This document shows, one piece after another, positions 1-8,459 of a stretch of DNA of 64,000 bases. Positions within the stretch are counted from its first letter, which is position 1. Every line of letters starts with the position of its first letter. The notes beneath the pieces were generated by a model. It worked only from the letters and a program-made list of their open reading frames with translations. It did no database searches and had not been told where the DNA came from. The position numbers and the translations under genes are program-made. The DNA is from Streptomyces albireticuli (GTDB lineage: Bacteria > Actinomycetota > Actinomycetes > Streptomycetales > Streptomycetaceae): positions 2,758,001 through 2,822,000 of the forward strand of contig NZ_CP021744.1 in NCBI RefSeq assembly GCF_002192455.1, given 5' to 3'.

Positions 1-546
1 CCCGGTGACCAGCTTGGCGACGTCGCCCGGCTGCTTGATCTCCTTGCCGTCGACGGACTTGATCACGTCGCCCGCGTGCAGCTTGCCCTCGGCGGGGCTG
101 CCCTTGACGACGGACGCCACGACGATGCGGGTGCCCACCGGGATGTCCAGCTGCTTGAGCGCCGCGACCTTGGCGCTCTCCTGGGACTGGCTGAACTCCT
201 CCGCCGTCTCCTGGTTCAGCTGGTCCGGGGTCTTGTCGTCCGGGTAGAGCGTGCTGTGCGGGACGACGAGATTGTCGTGGCCGATCCAGCCGGCGATCGC
301 CTCGACCAGGTTCATCCGGTACTGGGACCCGGTGACGCGGACGGTCGTCATGTTGAGGTGGCCGGAGGTCGGATACGTCTTACGGCCCGAGATCTGGAGC
401 ACCGGCTCGCCGTCGTGCTCACCCAGCGTGTTGTACGTCGGCCCCGGCGACATCTCCGAATACGGCACGGGGATCAGCACCCCGGCGCAGAGCAGCGCGA
501 TCAGCGTCAGGAGGGAGGCGAGCATCGTCGCGGTGCGGCGGGGCAT
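1..546 (-). CDS. PDZ-domain membrane protease-like protein, YlbL family (3' end outside window)
   Basis: Only the first 182 residues are inside the window; the gene continues past base 1. An N-terminal membrane anchor spans about residues 7-27. The end of the visible part has the PDZ core GSPAEGKLHAGDVIKSVDG (about residues 150-170). In the YlbL family this arrangement is followed by an S16 Lon-type Ser/Lys protease domain, which would lie to the left and cannot be confirmed. The ATG at 546 is the first start of the frame. The protein probably faces the extracytoplasmic side and handles membrane or secreted proteins; its substrate is unknown. The same family sits beside the DUF2342 metalloprotease in mycobacteria, as it nearly does here. 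Confidence 0.85.
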   Translation of the reverse strand, partial: MPRRTATMLASLLTLIALLCAGVLIPVPYSEMSPGPTYNTLGEHDGEPVLQISGRKTYPTSGHLNMTTVRVTGSQYRMNLVEAIAGWIGHDNLVVPHSTLYPDDKTPDQLNQETAEEFSQSQESAKVAALKQLDIPVGTRIVVASVVKGSPAEGKLHAGDVIKSVDGKEIKQPGDVAKLVTG

Positions 547-667
547 GGAACGACAGTACGGGACCGGTCGGACAGTCCACCCTCGGGGCGGTCCGTCCGG
601 GGAAGCGGGGGGCGCGCGGTCTCACGCGGGGCGCCCAGGACGGGCCCGGCGCCGCTCCGGACGGCGC

Positions 668-847
668 TCAGGAGACTCCGCTGCCCGTGTCCGAGCGCTC
701 CATCGCCTCCCGGAAGCGCGCGTAGCCGGCGAGCTCCGAGACGTCCCCGGTCTTCCGGTTGCGGGACGCGTACGCAGCCCAGGTGCCCCACAGCGCCGCG
801 ACGACAGCCGCGGCGACCGGAATCAGCAACCACACGAGCGCTGTCAT
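668..847 (-). CDS. small single-pass membrane protein
   Basis: A 59-residue protein starting at an ATG preceded by GGGAGG. Residues about 4-25 form one hydrophobic helix rich in Leu, Val and Ala, followed by a charged tail with the patch SRNRKTGD and then a mixed C-terminus (FREAMERSD). It is co-directional with the PDZ gene, with about 120 bases between them. I do not recognise a functional family. Length, start signal and codon use support a real gene; the likely topology is N-terminus outside and C-terminus in the cytoplasm. Confidence 0.7.
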   Translation of the reverse strand: MTALVWLLIPVAAAVVAALWGTWAAYASRNRKTGDVSELAGYARFREAMERSDTGSGVS

Positions 848-1018
848 GCCACCCTCCCGACCCTCGCGCCACCATGACTGACTGATGAGCAGATTAATCT
901 TCCGCCCCCTCAACGCTCACGTCAGGGGGCCGGTTACGCAAGCGGAACGCACCCGTCAGGGGTGAAGGTGGCTTGGGGTGATGGTTTACGCGCCTCGGAG
1001 GGACCGATTCAGGCCCCT

Positions 1019-1144
1019 ACCCTCCCCCAGCTACCGCTGAGAGGTGCCCCCAATTTCCCTGCTCGAGGGCGCTACGCGCCCACCCTCCCCCAGCTACCGC
1101 TGGGAGGTGCCCCCAATTTCCCTGCTCGAGGGCGCTACGCGCCC
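1019..1144. repeat. 63-bp tandem repeat, two copies, with internal palindromes
   Basis: Two units of 63 bp differ by about one base (GCTGAGAGG in the first, GCTGGGAGG in the second). Each contains two palindromes: CCCAGC-tacc-GCTGGG and GGGCGC-tac-GCGCCC. The second copy runs into the last codons and TAG stop of moaE (1135-1137). The rest of 848-1018 shows no gene. Repeats of this style are scattered in Streptomyces intergenic regions. Confidence 0.8.
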
Positions 1145-1602
1145 ACCCACTCTTCTGTCCCGTCCGAGAACCTCTGGTGCTTCCAGATCGGCACCTCGCT
1201 CTTGAGGTCGTCGATCAGTCTGCGGCAGGCCTCGAACGCCTCCGCCCGGTGCGGGCAGGAGACGGCCACCACCACGGCCAGGTCACCGATGGCCAGGTCG
1301 CCCACCCGGTGGACGGCCGCCAGCGCGCGTACCGGGAAGTCCGCCGCGACCTTCTCCGCGACCCGGCGCAGCTCCGCCTCGGCCGAGGGGTGCGCGGAAT
1401 AGCCGAGCCCGTCGACGCCCGAGCCGCCGTCGTGGTCACGGACCGTGCCCACGAAGAGGGCGGTGCCGCCCGCCGAGGACTCGCCGACCGCCGCGAAGAC
1501 CTCGTCCACGGACAGCGGGGTGTCGCGGATCGCGAGGAGGCGGACGGGGTCCGGGGCGGCGAGCTCGCCGGGGTGGTCATGTGTGCGGGCCATGCGGTCC
1601 AT
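1135..1602 (-). CDS. moaE: molybdopterin synthase catalytic subunit MoaE
   Basis: MoaE transfers sulfur from thiocarboxylated MoaD to precursor Z to make molybdopterin in the cytoplasm. At 155 residues it has normal length. Diagnostic motifs are the early VGTVRDHDGG, the HRVGDLAIGDLAVVVAVSCPH stretch (read as HRVGDLAIGD followed by LAVVVAVSCPH) and the C-terminal VPIWKHQ with the catalytic lysine. ATG at 1602 is used; a second ATG at 1593 is equally possible because neither has a strong ribosome site. No moaD lies next to it. Other molybdenum-related genes (modABC, moeZ) occur about 30 kb away in this window. Confidence 0.9.
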   Translation of the reverse strand: MDRMARTHDHPGELAAPDPVRLLAIRDTPLSVDEVFAAVGESSAGGTALFVGTVRDHDGGSGVDGLGYSAHPSAEAELRRVAEKVAADFPVRALAAVHRVGDLAIGDLAVVVAVSCPHRAEAFEACRRLIDDLKSEVPIWKHQRFSDGTEEWVGA

Positions 1603-1699
1603 CGTGCCGCACTCCGGAGCGCGGCGGACCGGGGGCGGGCGGTCGGCTGTGCGAGCGCCCGTGCGTGCGGCCCCCGAGGGGGCCGCGCGCCCGGCGTCG

Positions 1700-2824
1700 T
1701 CAGAGCCTGCGGCGCGCCTTACGGGCGCGACGGACCAGGGCGGCGGTGCCGAGCAGTGCCACGGTCGCCCCCGCGGCGCCCGCGGCGGTGGCGTCCTTGC
1801 GCCCGAGGCGGCGGCCCGCGACCGTGTGCCGGCCGGCGACCTCCGCCAGCAGCTCCGCGAGGACCTCCTCGTTGGTCCAGCGGGGCCGCCAGCCGGCGGC
1901 GTGCAGCCTGCTGCCGCTGACCACCCAGGGGTGCATCGTGTATTCCAGGTCGCCCGCGGGCGAGGGGGTCAGGCCCAGGCGGTGCAGCCGGGAGGCGGCG
2001 CCGAGCGCGACGGCGGAGGGCAGCTCCATGCGCCGGATGCCGGTGAGCTCCTCGACCTCCTCCTGCTCCAGCCAGCCGTCGCAGCCGACCGCGAGCTCCC
2101 CCTCGGCCTTCTCCAGGGCGGCGAACTCCAGGGCGCTCACCAGGTCGTCCACGTGGCAGAACTGCCAGGTGGGCCGGGACCCGGCGACGACCAGGAGGCG
2201 CGGTGACTCGAAGTAACGGGTCAGTGCCGTGTCGGTGCCGCCGACGAGGACGGCCGGGCGCAGCACGGTGACGTTCAGGCCGGGGTGCGCGCGGGGCGCA
2301 CGCCTGGCGAGCCGCTCTATCTCAAGGAGGTCGCCCACTCCCGTCGCCTCGGCGGTGGCGCGGAGCTCGGCGTCCTCGGCGAGGGGCACGTCGTTGTCCG
2401 GGAGGGCGCCGTAGACCATGGCGGAGGTGCAGAGCACCACCCGGTGCACCCCGGCGGCCGCGGCGGCCGTGAGCACGGTCTGGGTGCCCCGGACGTTGTA
2501 GGCGGTGCGGGCGGCGGCGTCGGTCTCCAGGTCCAGGTCGAGGGCGAGGTGCACCACGACGTCGGCGCCGCGCAGCTTCTCGGCGATGGCGGGGTCGCGC
2601 ACGTCCAGCACATGCCACTGCGCCTCGGCCACGTCGCCGCGCCGCTCGTCGATGGCCACGACCCGCCTGACCTCCTCGGAGGCGGCGAGGCGCTGCGTGA
2701 GCAGCGCGCCGACGCCGCGGGCGGCGCCGGTGACCGCGACGACGGGTCGCCGGGCATGCGGGCGCGTGGTGTCTCGCGCGGAACCGTTTCGCGCTGCGCG
2801 AACTTCTCGGTCGGGGGAACTCAC
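1700..2824 (-). CDS. SDR-family NAD(P)-binding protein, probably non-classical
   Basis: A 374-residue extended SDR/epimerase-like protein. The Rossmann motif VTGAARGVG lies at about residues 29-37, followed by the DVRDPAIA and VVHLALDLDL strands and the TSAMVYG strand that normally carries the active-site serine. At the position where YxxxK is expected the sequence reads GVGDLLEIERL, so the catalytic Tyr/Lys pair appears to be absent. The C-terminus (about residues 345-365) is hydrophobic and ends in a basic RRARKARRR tail, suggesting membrane attachment. The start is GTG at 2824 with GGAGA upstream; a longer in-frame start lacks such a site. It is divergent from the DUF2342 gene. Substrate unknown. 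Confidence 0.75.
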   Translation of the reverse strand: MSSPDREVRAARNGSARDTTRPHARRPVVAVTGAARGVGALLTQRLAASEEVRRVVAIDERRGDVAEAQWHVLDVRDPAIAEKLRGADVVVHLALDLDLETDAAARTAYNVRGTQTVLTAAAAAGVHRVVLCTSAMVYGALPDNDVPLAEDAELRATAEATGVGDLLEIERLARRAPRAHPGLNVTVLRPAVLVGGTDTALTRYFESPRLLVVAGSRPTWQFCHVDDLVSALEFAALEKAEGELAVGCDGWLEQEEVEELTGIRRMELPSAVALGAASRLHRLGLTPSPAGDLEYTMHPWVVSGSRLHAAGWRPRWTNEEVLAELLAEVAGRHTVAGRRLGRKDATAAGAAGATVALLGTAALVRRARKARRRL

Positions 2825-3018
2825 CGGGCGTCTCCAGCGGTTGTCTTCAGTACGTACGCGAGATGACGCGTACGGACCAGGTGACGTCCATCCTGCCGCA
2901 GGCCCCGGGTCGGCGAAGCACCAAGCCCGGATACCGGCGAGGTGTCTACGCTGGGTGGTGTTGTCGGGCATTCGCCGCCGGTCCTGAAAGCCGGCGGCCC
3001 TACGAGCCGAGGAAACCC

Positions 3019-4470
3019 GTGAGTGACACCCCATTCGGATTCGGTCTTCCGCCGGAGGAGCCGGAGAACGGCGGCGACGGCAAGAAGACCCCCGGTGGCC
3101 AGGGCGGCCAGGGCCCCGCGAATCCGTTCGGGTTCGGCGGGCCCGGCGGCGGGGACAACCCCTTCGCCGCGATGTTCGGGTCCTCGATGAACCCGGGCGA
3201 CCTGGGCGCCGCCTTCCAGCAGCTGGGCCAGATGCTCTCCTACGAGGGCGGCCCGGTGAACTGGGACATGGCCAAGGACATCGCGCGCCAGACCGTCGCG
3301 CAGGGCACCGCCGACGGCACCAAGGACGCCAGCGTCACCGCCGGTGAGCGCTCCGCGGTCGAGGAGGCCGTCCGCCTGGCCGACCTGTGGCTGGACGGCG
3401 TGACGTCGCTGCCGTCGGGCTCGGGCACCGCCGTGGCCTGGAGCCGCGCCGAGTGGGTCGAGGCGACCCTCCCGGTGTGGAAGGACCTGGTGGACCCGGT
3501 CGCCGAGCGCGTCGGCGCGGCCATGGGCGATGTGCTGCCCGAGGAGATGCAGGCCATGGCGGGCCCGCTGATCGGCATGATGCGGTCCATGGGCGGCGCC
3601 ATGTTCGGCACCCAGATCGGCCAGGCCGTCGGCGTGCTGGCGGGCGAGGTCGTGGGCTCCACGGACATCGGCCTGCCGCTCGGTCCGGCCGGCAAGGCCG
3701 CGCTGCTGCCGGTGAACATCGCGGCCCTCGGCTCGGGCCTCGGTGTCCCGCAGGACGAGGTCCGGCTGTACCTGGCCCTGCGCGAGGCCGCCCACCAGCG
3801 GCTCTTCGCCCACGTGCCGTGGCTGCGCTCGCACCTCTTCGGTGCGGTCGAGGGCTACGCCCGGGGCATCAAGGTCGACACCTCCAAGCTGGAGGACGTC
3901 GTCGGCCAGCTGGACCCGACGCACCCGGAGCAGCTCCAGGAGGCTCTCCAGCAGGGCATGTTCCAGCCGGAGGACACCCCGGCGCAGAAGGCCGCGCTGG
4001 CCCGCCTGGAGACCGCCCTGGCGCTCGTCGAGGGCTGGGTGGACGCGGTCGTGCACGCCGCCGCGGCCCCGCACCTGCCGTCGGCCGACGCGCTGCGCGA
4101 GACGCTGCGCCGCCGCCGCGCCTCGGGCGGCCCGGCGGAGCAGACCTTCGCCACCCTGATCGGCCTGGAGCTGCGCCCGCGCCGCCTGCGGGACGCCTCC
4201 CGGCTGTGGGCGTCGCTGACGGACGCGCGCGGCCTGGAGGGCCGGGACGCCCTCTGGGAGCACCCGGACATGCTGCCGACCGCCGGTGACCTCGACGACC
4301 CGGACGGCTTCGTCCACCGCGAGCACCTGGACTTCTCCGAGATCGACAAGATGCTCGGCGAGGCGGCGAGCGGCGGCGCGGCCGGGCCGGACCTGTCGAA
4401 GGGCAGCGGTGAGGGCACCGGCGACGCCGGCCCGGCCGGTGACGACAAGGACGGCGACGACAAGAAGTGA
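3019..4470 (+). CDS. zinc-dependent metalloprotease-like protein, DUF2342 family
   Basis: A 483-residue cytoplasmic protein with a Gly-rich acidic N-terminus (FGFGLPPEEPEN) and the family's helical core. The candidate zinc-binding stretch is LREAAHQRLFAHVPWL at about residues 253-268, where E-A-A-H resembles the DUF2342/zincin motif. The C-terminal 40 residues are charged and probably disordered. The GTG at 3019 follows GAGGAAACCC. The stop overlaps the start of the next NUDIX gene by GTGA, so the two are translationally coupled. Proteins of this family lie next to the PDZ/YlbL gene in mycobacteria (Rv3195, as I recall). Proteolytic activity is inferred only from the family name. Confidence 0.8.
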   Translation: MSDTPFGFGLPPEEPENGGDGKKTPGGQGGQGPANPFGFGGPGGGDNPFAAMFGSSMNPGDLGAAFQQLGQMLSYEGGPVNWDMAKDIARQTVAQGTADGTKDASVTAGERSAVEEAVRLADLWLDGVTSLPSGSGTAVAWSRAEWVEATLPVWKDLVDPVAERVGAAMGDVLPEEMQAMAGPLIGMMRSMGGAMFGTQIGQAVGVLAGEVVGSTDIGLPLGPAGKAALLPVNIAALGSGLGVPQDEVRLYLALREAAHQRLFAHVPWLRSHLFGAVEGYARGIKVDTSKLEDVVGQLDPTHPEQLQEALQQGMFQPEDTPAQKAALARLETALALVEGWVDAVVHAAAAPHLPSADALRETLRRRRASGGPAEQTFATLIGLELRPRRLRDASRLWASLTDARGLEGRDALWEHPDMLPTAGDLDDPDGFVHREHLDFSEIDKMLGEAASGGAAGPDLSKGSGEGTGDAGPAGDDKDGDDKK

Positions 4471-4988
4471 GCCTGCACGACGACGCGGTCCGGGTGCTCG
4501 GCGCGTACCCGGACCAGGAAGAGCTGCGCGGGCTCTATCTGGAGCACCTGGCGGCCCACCCGGACGGCATGTGGAAGCCCTGCGAGGCCGGGCATGTCAC
4601 GGCGAGCGCGCTGGTGATCGATCCGGCGCGCGGGAAGGTGCTGCTCACGCTCCACCGCAAGCTGCGGATGTGGCTCCAGATGGGCGGCCACTGCGAGGCC
4701 GGTGACGCCACGGTGGAGGCCGCGGCGCTGCGGGAGGCGACGGAGGAGTCCGGCATCGCCGGTCTGACGCTGCTGCCGGGCGGCCCGGTGCGCCTGGACC
4801 GGCATCCGATCCCCGCGCCCTGCAACTGGCACCTGGACGTGCAGTACGCCGCGCTGGTGCCGCCGGGCGCCGCGGAGGCCATCAGCGACGAGTCGCTGGA
4901 GCTGCGCTGGTTCGCGTACGACAAGGTCGGCGAGGTCGCGGACGACTCCGTGGTCCAGCTGGTGAAGCGGACGCTGGAGCGCCTGTAG
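4467..4988 (+). CDS. NUDIX hydrolase
   Basis: A 173-residue protein that hydrolyses a nucleoside diphosphate linked to another group. The Nudix box is GHCEAGDATVEAAALREATE with ESG following (about residues 71-93). It is the GD-type variant in which the first Glu of the box is Asp; the REATEESG metal-binding core is intact. The GTG start overlaps the stop of the DUF2342 gene. The gene ends just before a strong convergent hairpin. The exact substrate cannot be read from sequence. Confidence 0.88.
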   Translation: MSLHDDAVRVLGAYPDQEELRGLYLEHLAAHPDGMWKPCEAGHVTASALVIDPARGKVLLTLHRKLRMWLQMGGHCEAGDATVEAAALREATEESGIAGLTLLPGGPVRLDRHPIPAPCNWHLDVQYAALVPPGAAEAISDESLELRWFAYDKVGEVADDSVVQLVKRTLERL

Positions 4989-5007
4989 GGGTCCGCGCAC
5001 GGGCAGC

Positions 5008-5044
5008 GGTAAGGGGCGGTCACCCATGGTGACCGCCCCTTACG
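5008..5044. terminator. bidirectional hairpin terminator
   Basis: A near-perfect palindrome, GTAAGGGGCGGTCACC - cat - GGTGACCGCCCCTTAC, lies between the convergent NUDIX and AIM24 genes, with arms of 16 bases and no T-tract. Position and perfection support a two-way terminator. Confidence 0.8.
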
Positions 5045-5090
5045 CATGCCCTGGACGCGTTGCCCTGGACGCGTCCTTCGGGCCGGTGTC

Positions 5091-5849
5091 TCAGTTGGAC
5101 CAGATGTTGCCCTGGTTGCGGCCGTGGGCGCCCTGCTGGCCGACGCCGTACTGGGCCATGAGGCCCTGGCCGATCTGCGCGCCCTGGGGCGGCAGCAGCT
5201 CGCTGGGCTGGACGAGCGCGTGGCCGTGGCCGGCGAAGCTCAGCTCCCAGCCCTCGCCCGTGCTGCCGCGCCGCCGCCACACACCGGACGAGGACGTCTG
5301 CGCCTGCATGTTGACGCGCAGCGACGTCGACCAGGCGATGACGGCGTCCGCGTCGGCGCTGACGACCTTGTCCGGGGTGACCTGGAGCATCAGCGGCTGG
5401 CCGGAGGTCATCAGGGCGACCTTGCCCTGTCCGGTGATGTTGAGCTGGTGGGCGCCGGTGCCGGAGATCGCCTCGTGGCTGTCGACGGCGATGGTCTCCC
5501 AGTGCAGCGTGGAGTCCAGTGCGAGGACGTAGGCGCCGTCGACGGTCAGCCCGTCGCGGTCGACGTCCAGCACGTGGACGTACTGCGCGAGGTTGGCGAA
5601 GTAGACCGTCCCCTGGCCCGAGCAGCGCATCATGTCCAGGCCCTCGCCGGTGCGGGCGCGCGAGTCGCGCTGGCCGCGCGTCTGGTACTCGCCGTCGAAC
5701 TCGATGAGGCCCTGGTAGGCGACCATCGAGCCCTTACGGGCGAGGACGTCGTCGTGTCCGGTGAGCGAGACCCGCAGCAACTGCGGGTTCTGGAGGGCGT
5801 AGCGGTCCTGGGTCTGGGCCTCGGTGAAGCCGAAAAGCGGGCTCTGCAT
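5091..5849 (-). CDS. AIM24 family protein (third of three)
   Basis: A 252-residue beta-rich AIM24-domain protein. Typical elements are VLARKGSMVAYQG near the N-terminus, MMRCSGQGTVYFAN in the middle and GEGWELSFAGHGHALVQPS near the end. The family is named after a yeast mitochondrial protein; bacterial members have no agreed biochemical role. The ATG at 5849 was chosen because the alignment with the two upstream paralogues begins there. The three AIM24 genes are co-directional with gaps of 17 and 11 bases, so they probably form one operon led by the TerD fusion. Confidence 0.85.
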   Translation of the reverse strand: MQSPLFGFTEAQTQDRYALQNPQLLRVSLTGHDDVLARKGSMVAYQGLIEFDGEYQTRGQRDSRARTGEGLDMMRCSGQGTVYFANLAQYVHVLDVDRDGLTVDGAYVLALDSTLHWETIAVDSHEAISGTGAHQLNITGQGKVALMTSGQPLMLQVTPDKVVSADADAVIAWSTSLRVNMQAQTSSSGVWRRRGSTGEGWELSFAGHGHALVQPSELLPPQGAQIGQGLMAQYGVGQQGAHGRNQGNIWSN

Positions 5850-5866
5850 GGTGTCTTCGCTTCCCC

Positions 5867-6556
5867 TCAGCCCCGCGCCCGGAGCCGGTCTGTGCTGTCC
5901 TCGCTGGGCTGTACGACCACGAATCCCTCGCCGGAGAAGCCGAGTTGGTAGGCCTCTCCGCTGCCCCGGCCGATGAGCGAGGATGCCTTGAAGCTGCGCT
6001 TGCCCTTCATCCGGAGGTTGCTGGACCAGGCGACGAGCGCGTCGGGGTCGACGTAGGTCTCGTCCTCGCCGCGCCCGCAGTCCACGACGATCGGGGTGCC
6101 TCGGGAGGTCAGGGCCACCCATCCGGTGCCGCTGATACCGACGTTGAACAGGCCCTGCCCGGCGAACTTCGCCATGCCCTTGACGCGTTCCACGCCCCAC
6201 TGGAGGTGGGAGTCGAAGGCGAGGATGTTGGTGCCGTTGACGGAGAGGGAGTCGCCGTTGAGCTGGAGGCAGACGACGTCGGCGCCGTAGTCGGCGAGGT
6301 AGAGCAGGCCGTCGCCGTGGCAGCGCATCAGCGGCAGGCCCTCGCCGGTGATCCACTGGGAGGCCATCTGCCGGACGGCCGGCGGGTTGGGGTCGTACTG
6401 GACGTAGCCCTCGTAGGCGACCATCGAGCCGGTGCGCGCGAAGACGTCGTGACCCGTCTGGAGGGCGACCTTCAGCATGCTGCTGCCGTGGTTCTCCATG
6501 CGGGCGGTCACCGGGGTCGGGGCGTAGCCCTGGATCGGAGTCTGGTTCATGGTCAT
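5867..6556 (-). CDS. AIM24 family protein (second of three)
   Basis: A 229-residue paralogue of its neighbours. Shared landmarks are VFARTGSMVAYEG, LPLMRCHGDGLLYLADYG, NILAFDSHLQW and GEGFVVVQPSED. The domain fills the whole protein, with no signal peptide or membrane segment, so a soluble cytoplasmic protein is likely. The ATG at 6556 has GGGAG six bases upstream; a second ATG follows two codons later. It is the middle gene of the TerD-AIM24 operon. Function is not established beyond the association with a TerD-type stress protein. Confidence 0.85.
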   Translation of the reverse strand: MTMNQTPIQGYAPTPVTARMENHGSSMLKVALQTGHDVFARTGSMVAYEGYVQYDPNPPAVRQMASQWITGEGLPLMRCHGDGLLYLADYGADVVCLQLNGDSLSVNGTNILAFDSHLQWGVERVKGMAKFAGQGLFNVGISGTGWVALTSRGTPIVVDCGRGEDETYVDPDALVAWSSNLRMKGKRSFKASSLIGRGSGEAYQLGFSGEGFVVVQPSEDSTDRLRARG

Positions 6557-6567
6557 TGCGGGCTCCC

Positions 6568-8340
6568 TCAGACCTCGTAGGGCTGGACGACGACGAAATT
6601 GCCGGGGGCGCCACGGAACTGGAGGTTGACGGCCTCCCCGCTGTGGCCCGGGTAGGAGCTGCGACGCAGCCGCACCTGGCTGGAGACGATCACCTGGGCG
6701 CCGGCGGACCAGGCGACGACGGCGTTGCTGTCCGCGAAGGTGGTCGGGGTGACCGGCAGCACCACGGGGATGCCGTGGGTCTTGACCACGACGGTGCCGT
6801 GGCCCTGGAACTGCATGGTGAACAGCGCGCCGCCGGGGATGCCGTGGCCCTCGATCCGGCGGACCTCGTGCTGGAGGGACTCGTCGAAGGCGAGCACGGA
6901 CTCGGCGGAGACGCAGAGGGCGTCGCCCTGGAGCTCGATGGGGTGGACGTGCGCGGAGTTCTCCGCCAGGAAGACCTGTCCGCGGCCGGTGCAGCGCATC
7001 AGCTGCATCTCCTGGCCGGTGGCGTTGCCGACGATGCGGCCGGCGAAGCCCGCGCCCTTGTAGCCGAAGTCGACCTTGCCCTGGTAGAGCACCATGCTGC
7101 CCTGGCGGGCGAGCACGGGCTGCTGGTCGACGCCGAGGTCGACGCGGATGAGCTTGGGGTTCTGCGGCGTCCAGCGCTGCCCGGTGGGGACCTCGCGGTA
7201 CTTCTCCAGGCCGGCCTGGACCCCGGCGCCGCCCGGAGCGCCCTGGCCGGCGACCGGCCGGCCGTACGAGGGCGCGGCCTGCCCCGGGAAGGGCTGCGGT
7301 ACCGGCTGTCCGTAAGGCTGAGAGGCGGCCTGCTGGGGCGCGTGCGGGGGCTGTCCGTAGGGCTGCTGCTGTCCGTAAGGAGGCTGCTGGCCGTACGCAC
7401 CCGGCTGCTGCTGGCCGTACGGGGCGGGCTGGCCGGGCACGCCAGGGGGGCCGGGGGGCGGCGGGAGCTGGCCGCCGGCGGGCGCCGTCTGGTCGGCGAA
7501 GTAGCCGGGTGGTGCGATGGGCGCGGCGAGGGTGGGCGCCACGTGCATCTGCGGCGGGGCGGCCGGGGGCGGGGTGCTGCCGGGCGGGGGCGGGAAGCCC
7601 TGGTGCGGCGGCGGGGTGGGGGCCTGGAAGGCGGGCGCGGGGGCCGGCGGCGGCGTCTGGAAGGCGGGCGCCGGTTCCGGGGCGGGCGGCGGCACGGGGG
7701 CGGCCGGGGCCGCGAAGGCCGGGGGCGGGCCCGACTGCGCCGGGGGCGCGAACGCGGGGGCGGCCTGAGCGTGCTCCGGAGGGGCCTGGAAGGCGGGGGT
7801 CTCCGGCTCCTCCTCCAGCACCTCGCCGCCGAAGTTCCTGAGCAGCGCCTCCAGACCGCCGTCGAATCCCTGTCCGACCGCGGCGAACCGCCAGACGTCC
7901 TTCAGGTAGAAGTCGCCGAGCATCACGGCGCGTTCCGTGCTGAATTCGGTGCCGGTGAAGGAGTAGCGGGCGACTTCCTCGCCGCCCGCGACGATCCGCA
8001 GATGGCCGGGGCCGACCTGGGACATCTGGCCCGCGCCGTCGACCGTCGCCGTGAAGCTGAGCTTCTGCACCTGGGCGGGGATCCGGTCCAGCGTGACGCG
8101 GAAGGACTCGGTGTCGCCGGCCTGCGCGCCGAGCTGCTGGATGGCGCCCTCGGGCGACTTGGGCTGGTTGAAGAAGATGAAGTACCGGTCGTCGGAGAGC
8201 CGCTCCTGGGCGTCGAGGCCGAAGCAGCTGATGTCGAAGGTCAGGCCGGGGCCGGCGATCTGCACACCCACGTACAGATCGGTCCCCGCCGTCAGATCAC
8301 TGATCTTGGCCTTGTGGCCGCGCTGGAATTCCCTGGCCAT
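6568..8340 (-). CDS. TerD-domain protein fused to a C-terminal AIM24 domain
   Basis: A 590-residue fusion. Residues about 1-180 are a TerD domain with the calcium-site region FDISCFGLDAQERLSDDRYF and FIFFNQPKSPEGA. A Pro/Gln/Tyr-rich linker with PYGQQQPYGQPP-type repeats spans about 190-380. The last 210 residues are an AIM24 domain (VLARQGSMVLYQG, MQLMRCTGRGQVFLAE, GNFVVVQPYEV). TerD proteins bind calcium and are linked to tellurite and other stress responses. The low-complexity linker suggests a flexible tether between two folded heads. It heads the three-gene AIM24 operon; the ATG at 8340 follows a G-rich ribosome site. Confidence 0.88.
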   Translation of the reverse strand: MAREFQRGHKAKISDLTAGTDLYVGVQIAGPGLTFDISCFGLDAQERLSDDRYFIFFNQPKSPEGAIQQLGAQAGDTESFRVTLDRIPAQVQKLSFTATVDGAGQMSQVGPGHLRIVAGGEEVARYSFTGTEFSTERAVMLGDFYLKDVWRFAAVGQGFDGGLEALLRNFGGEVLEEEPETPAFQAPPEHAQAAPAFAPPAQSGPPPAFAAPAAPVPPPAPEPAPAFQTPPPAPAPAFQAPTPPPHQGFPPPPGSTPPPAAPPQMHVAPTLAAPIAPPGYFADQTAPAGGQLPPPPGPPGVPGQPAPYGQQQPGAYGQQPPYGQQQPYGQPPHAPQQAASQPYGQPVPQPFPGQAAPSYGRPVAGQGAPGGAGVQAGLEKYREVPTGQRWTPQNPKLIRVDLGVDQQPVLARQGSMVLYQGKVDFGYKGAGFAGRIVGNATGQEMQLMRCTGRGQVFLAENSAHVHPIELQGDALCVSAESVLAFDESLQHEVRRIEGHGIPGGALFTMQFQGHGTVVVKTHGIPVVLPVTPTTFADSNAVVAWSAGAQVIVSSQVRLRRSSYPGHSGEAVNLQFRGAPGNFVVVQPYEV

Positions 8341-8459
8341 GCGTAACGACCGTCCCCCATCCGAACATGTGATGAATGCGTTGCGTCAGGCTAACGGTTA
8401 CGCCTGTGCTTCTCGCATTCGTTCGGGGTCGTGACGGACCGCGCCCGGGCCTCGCGGAG

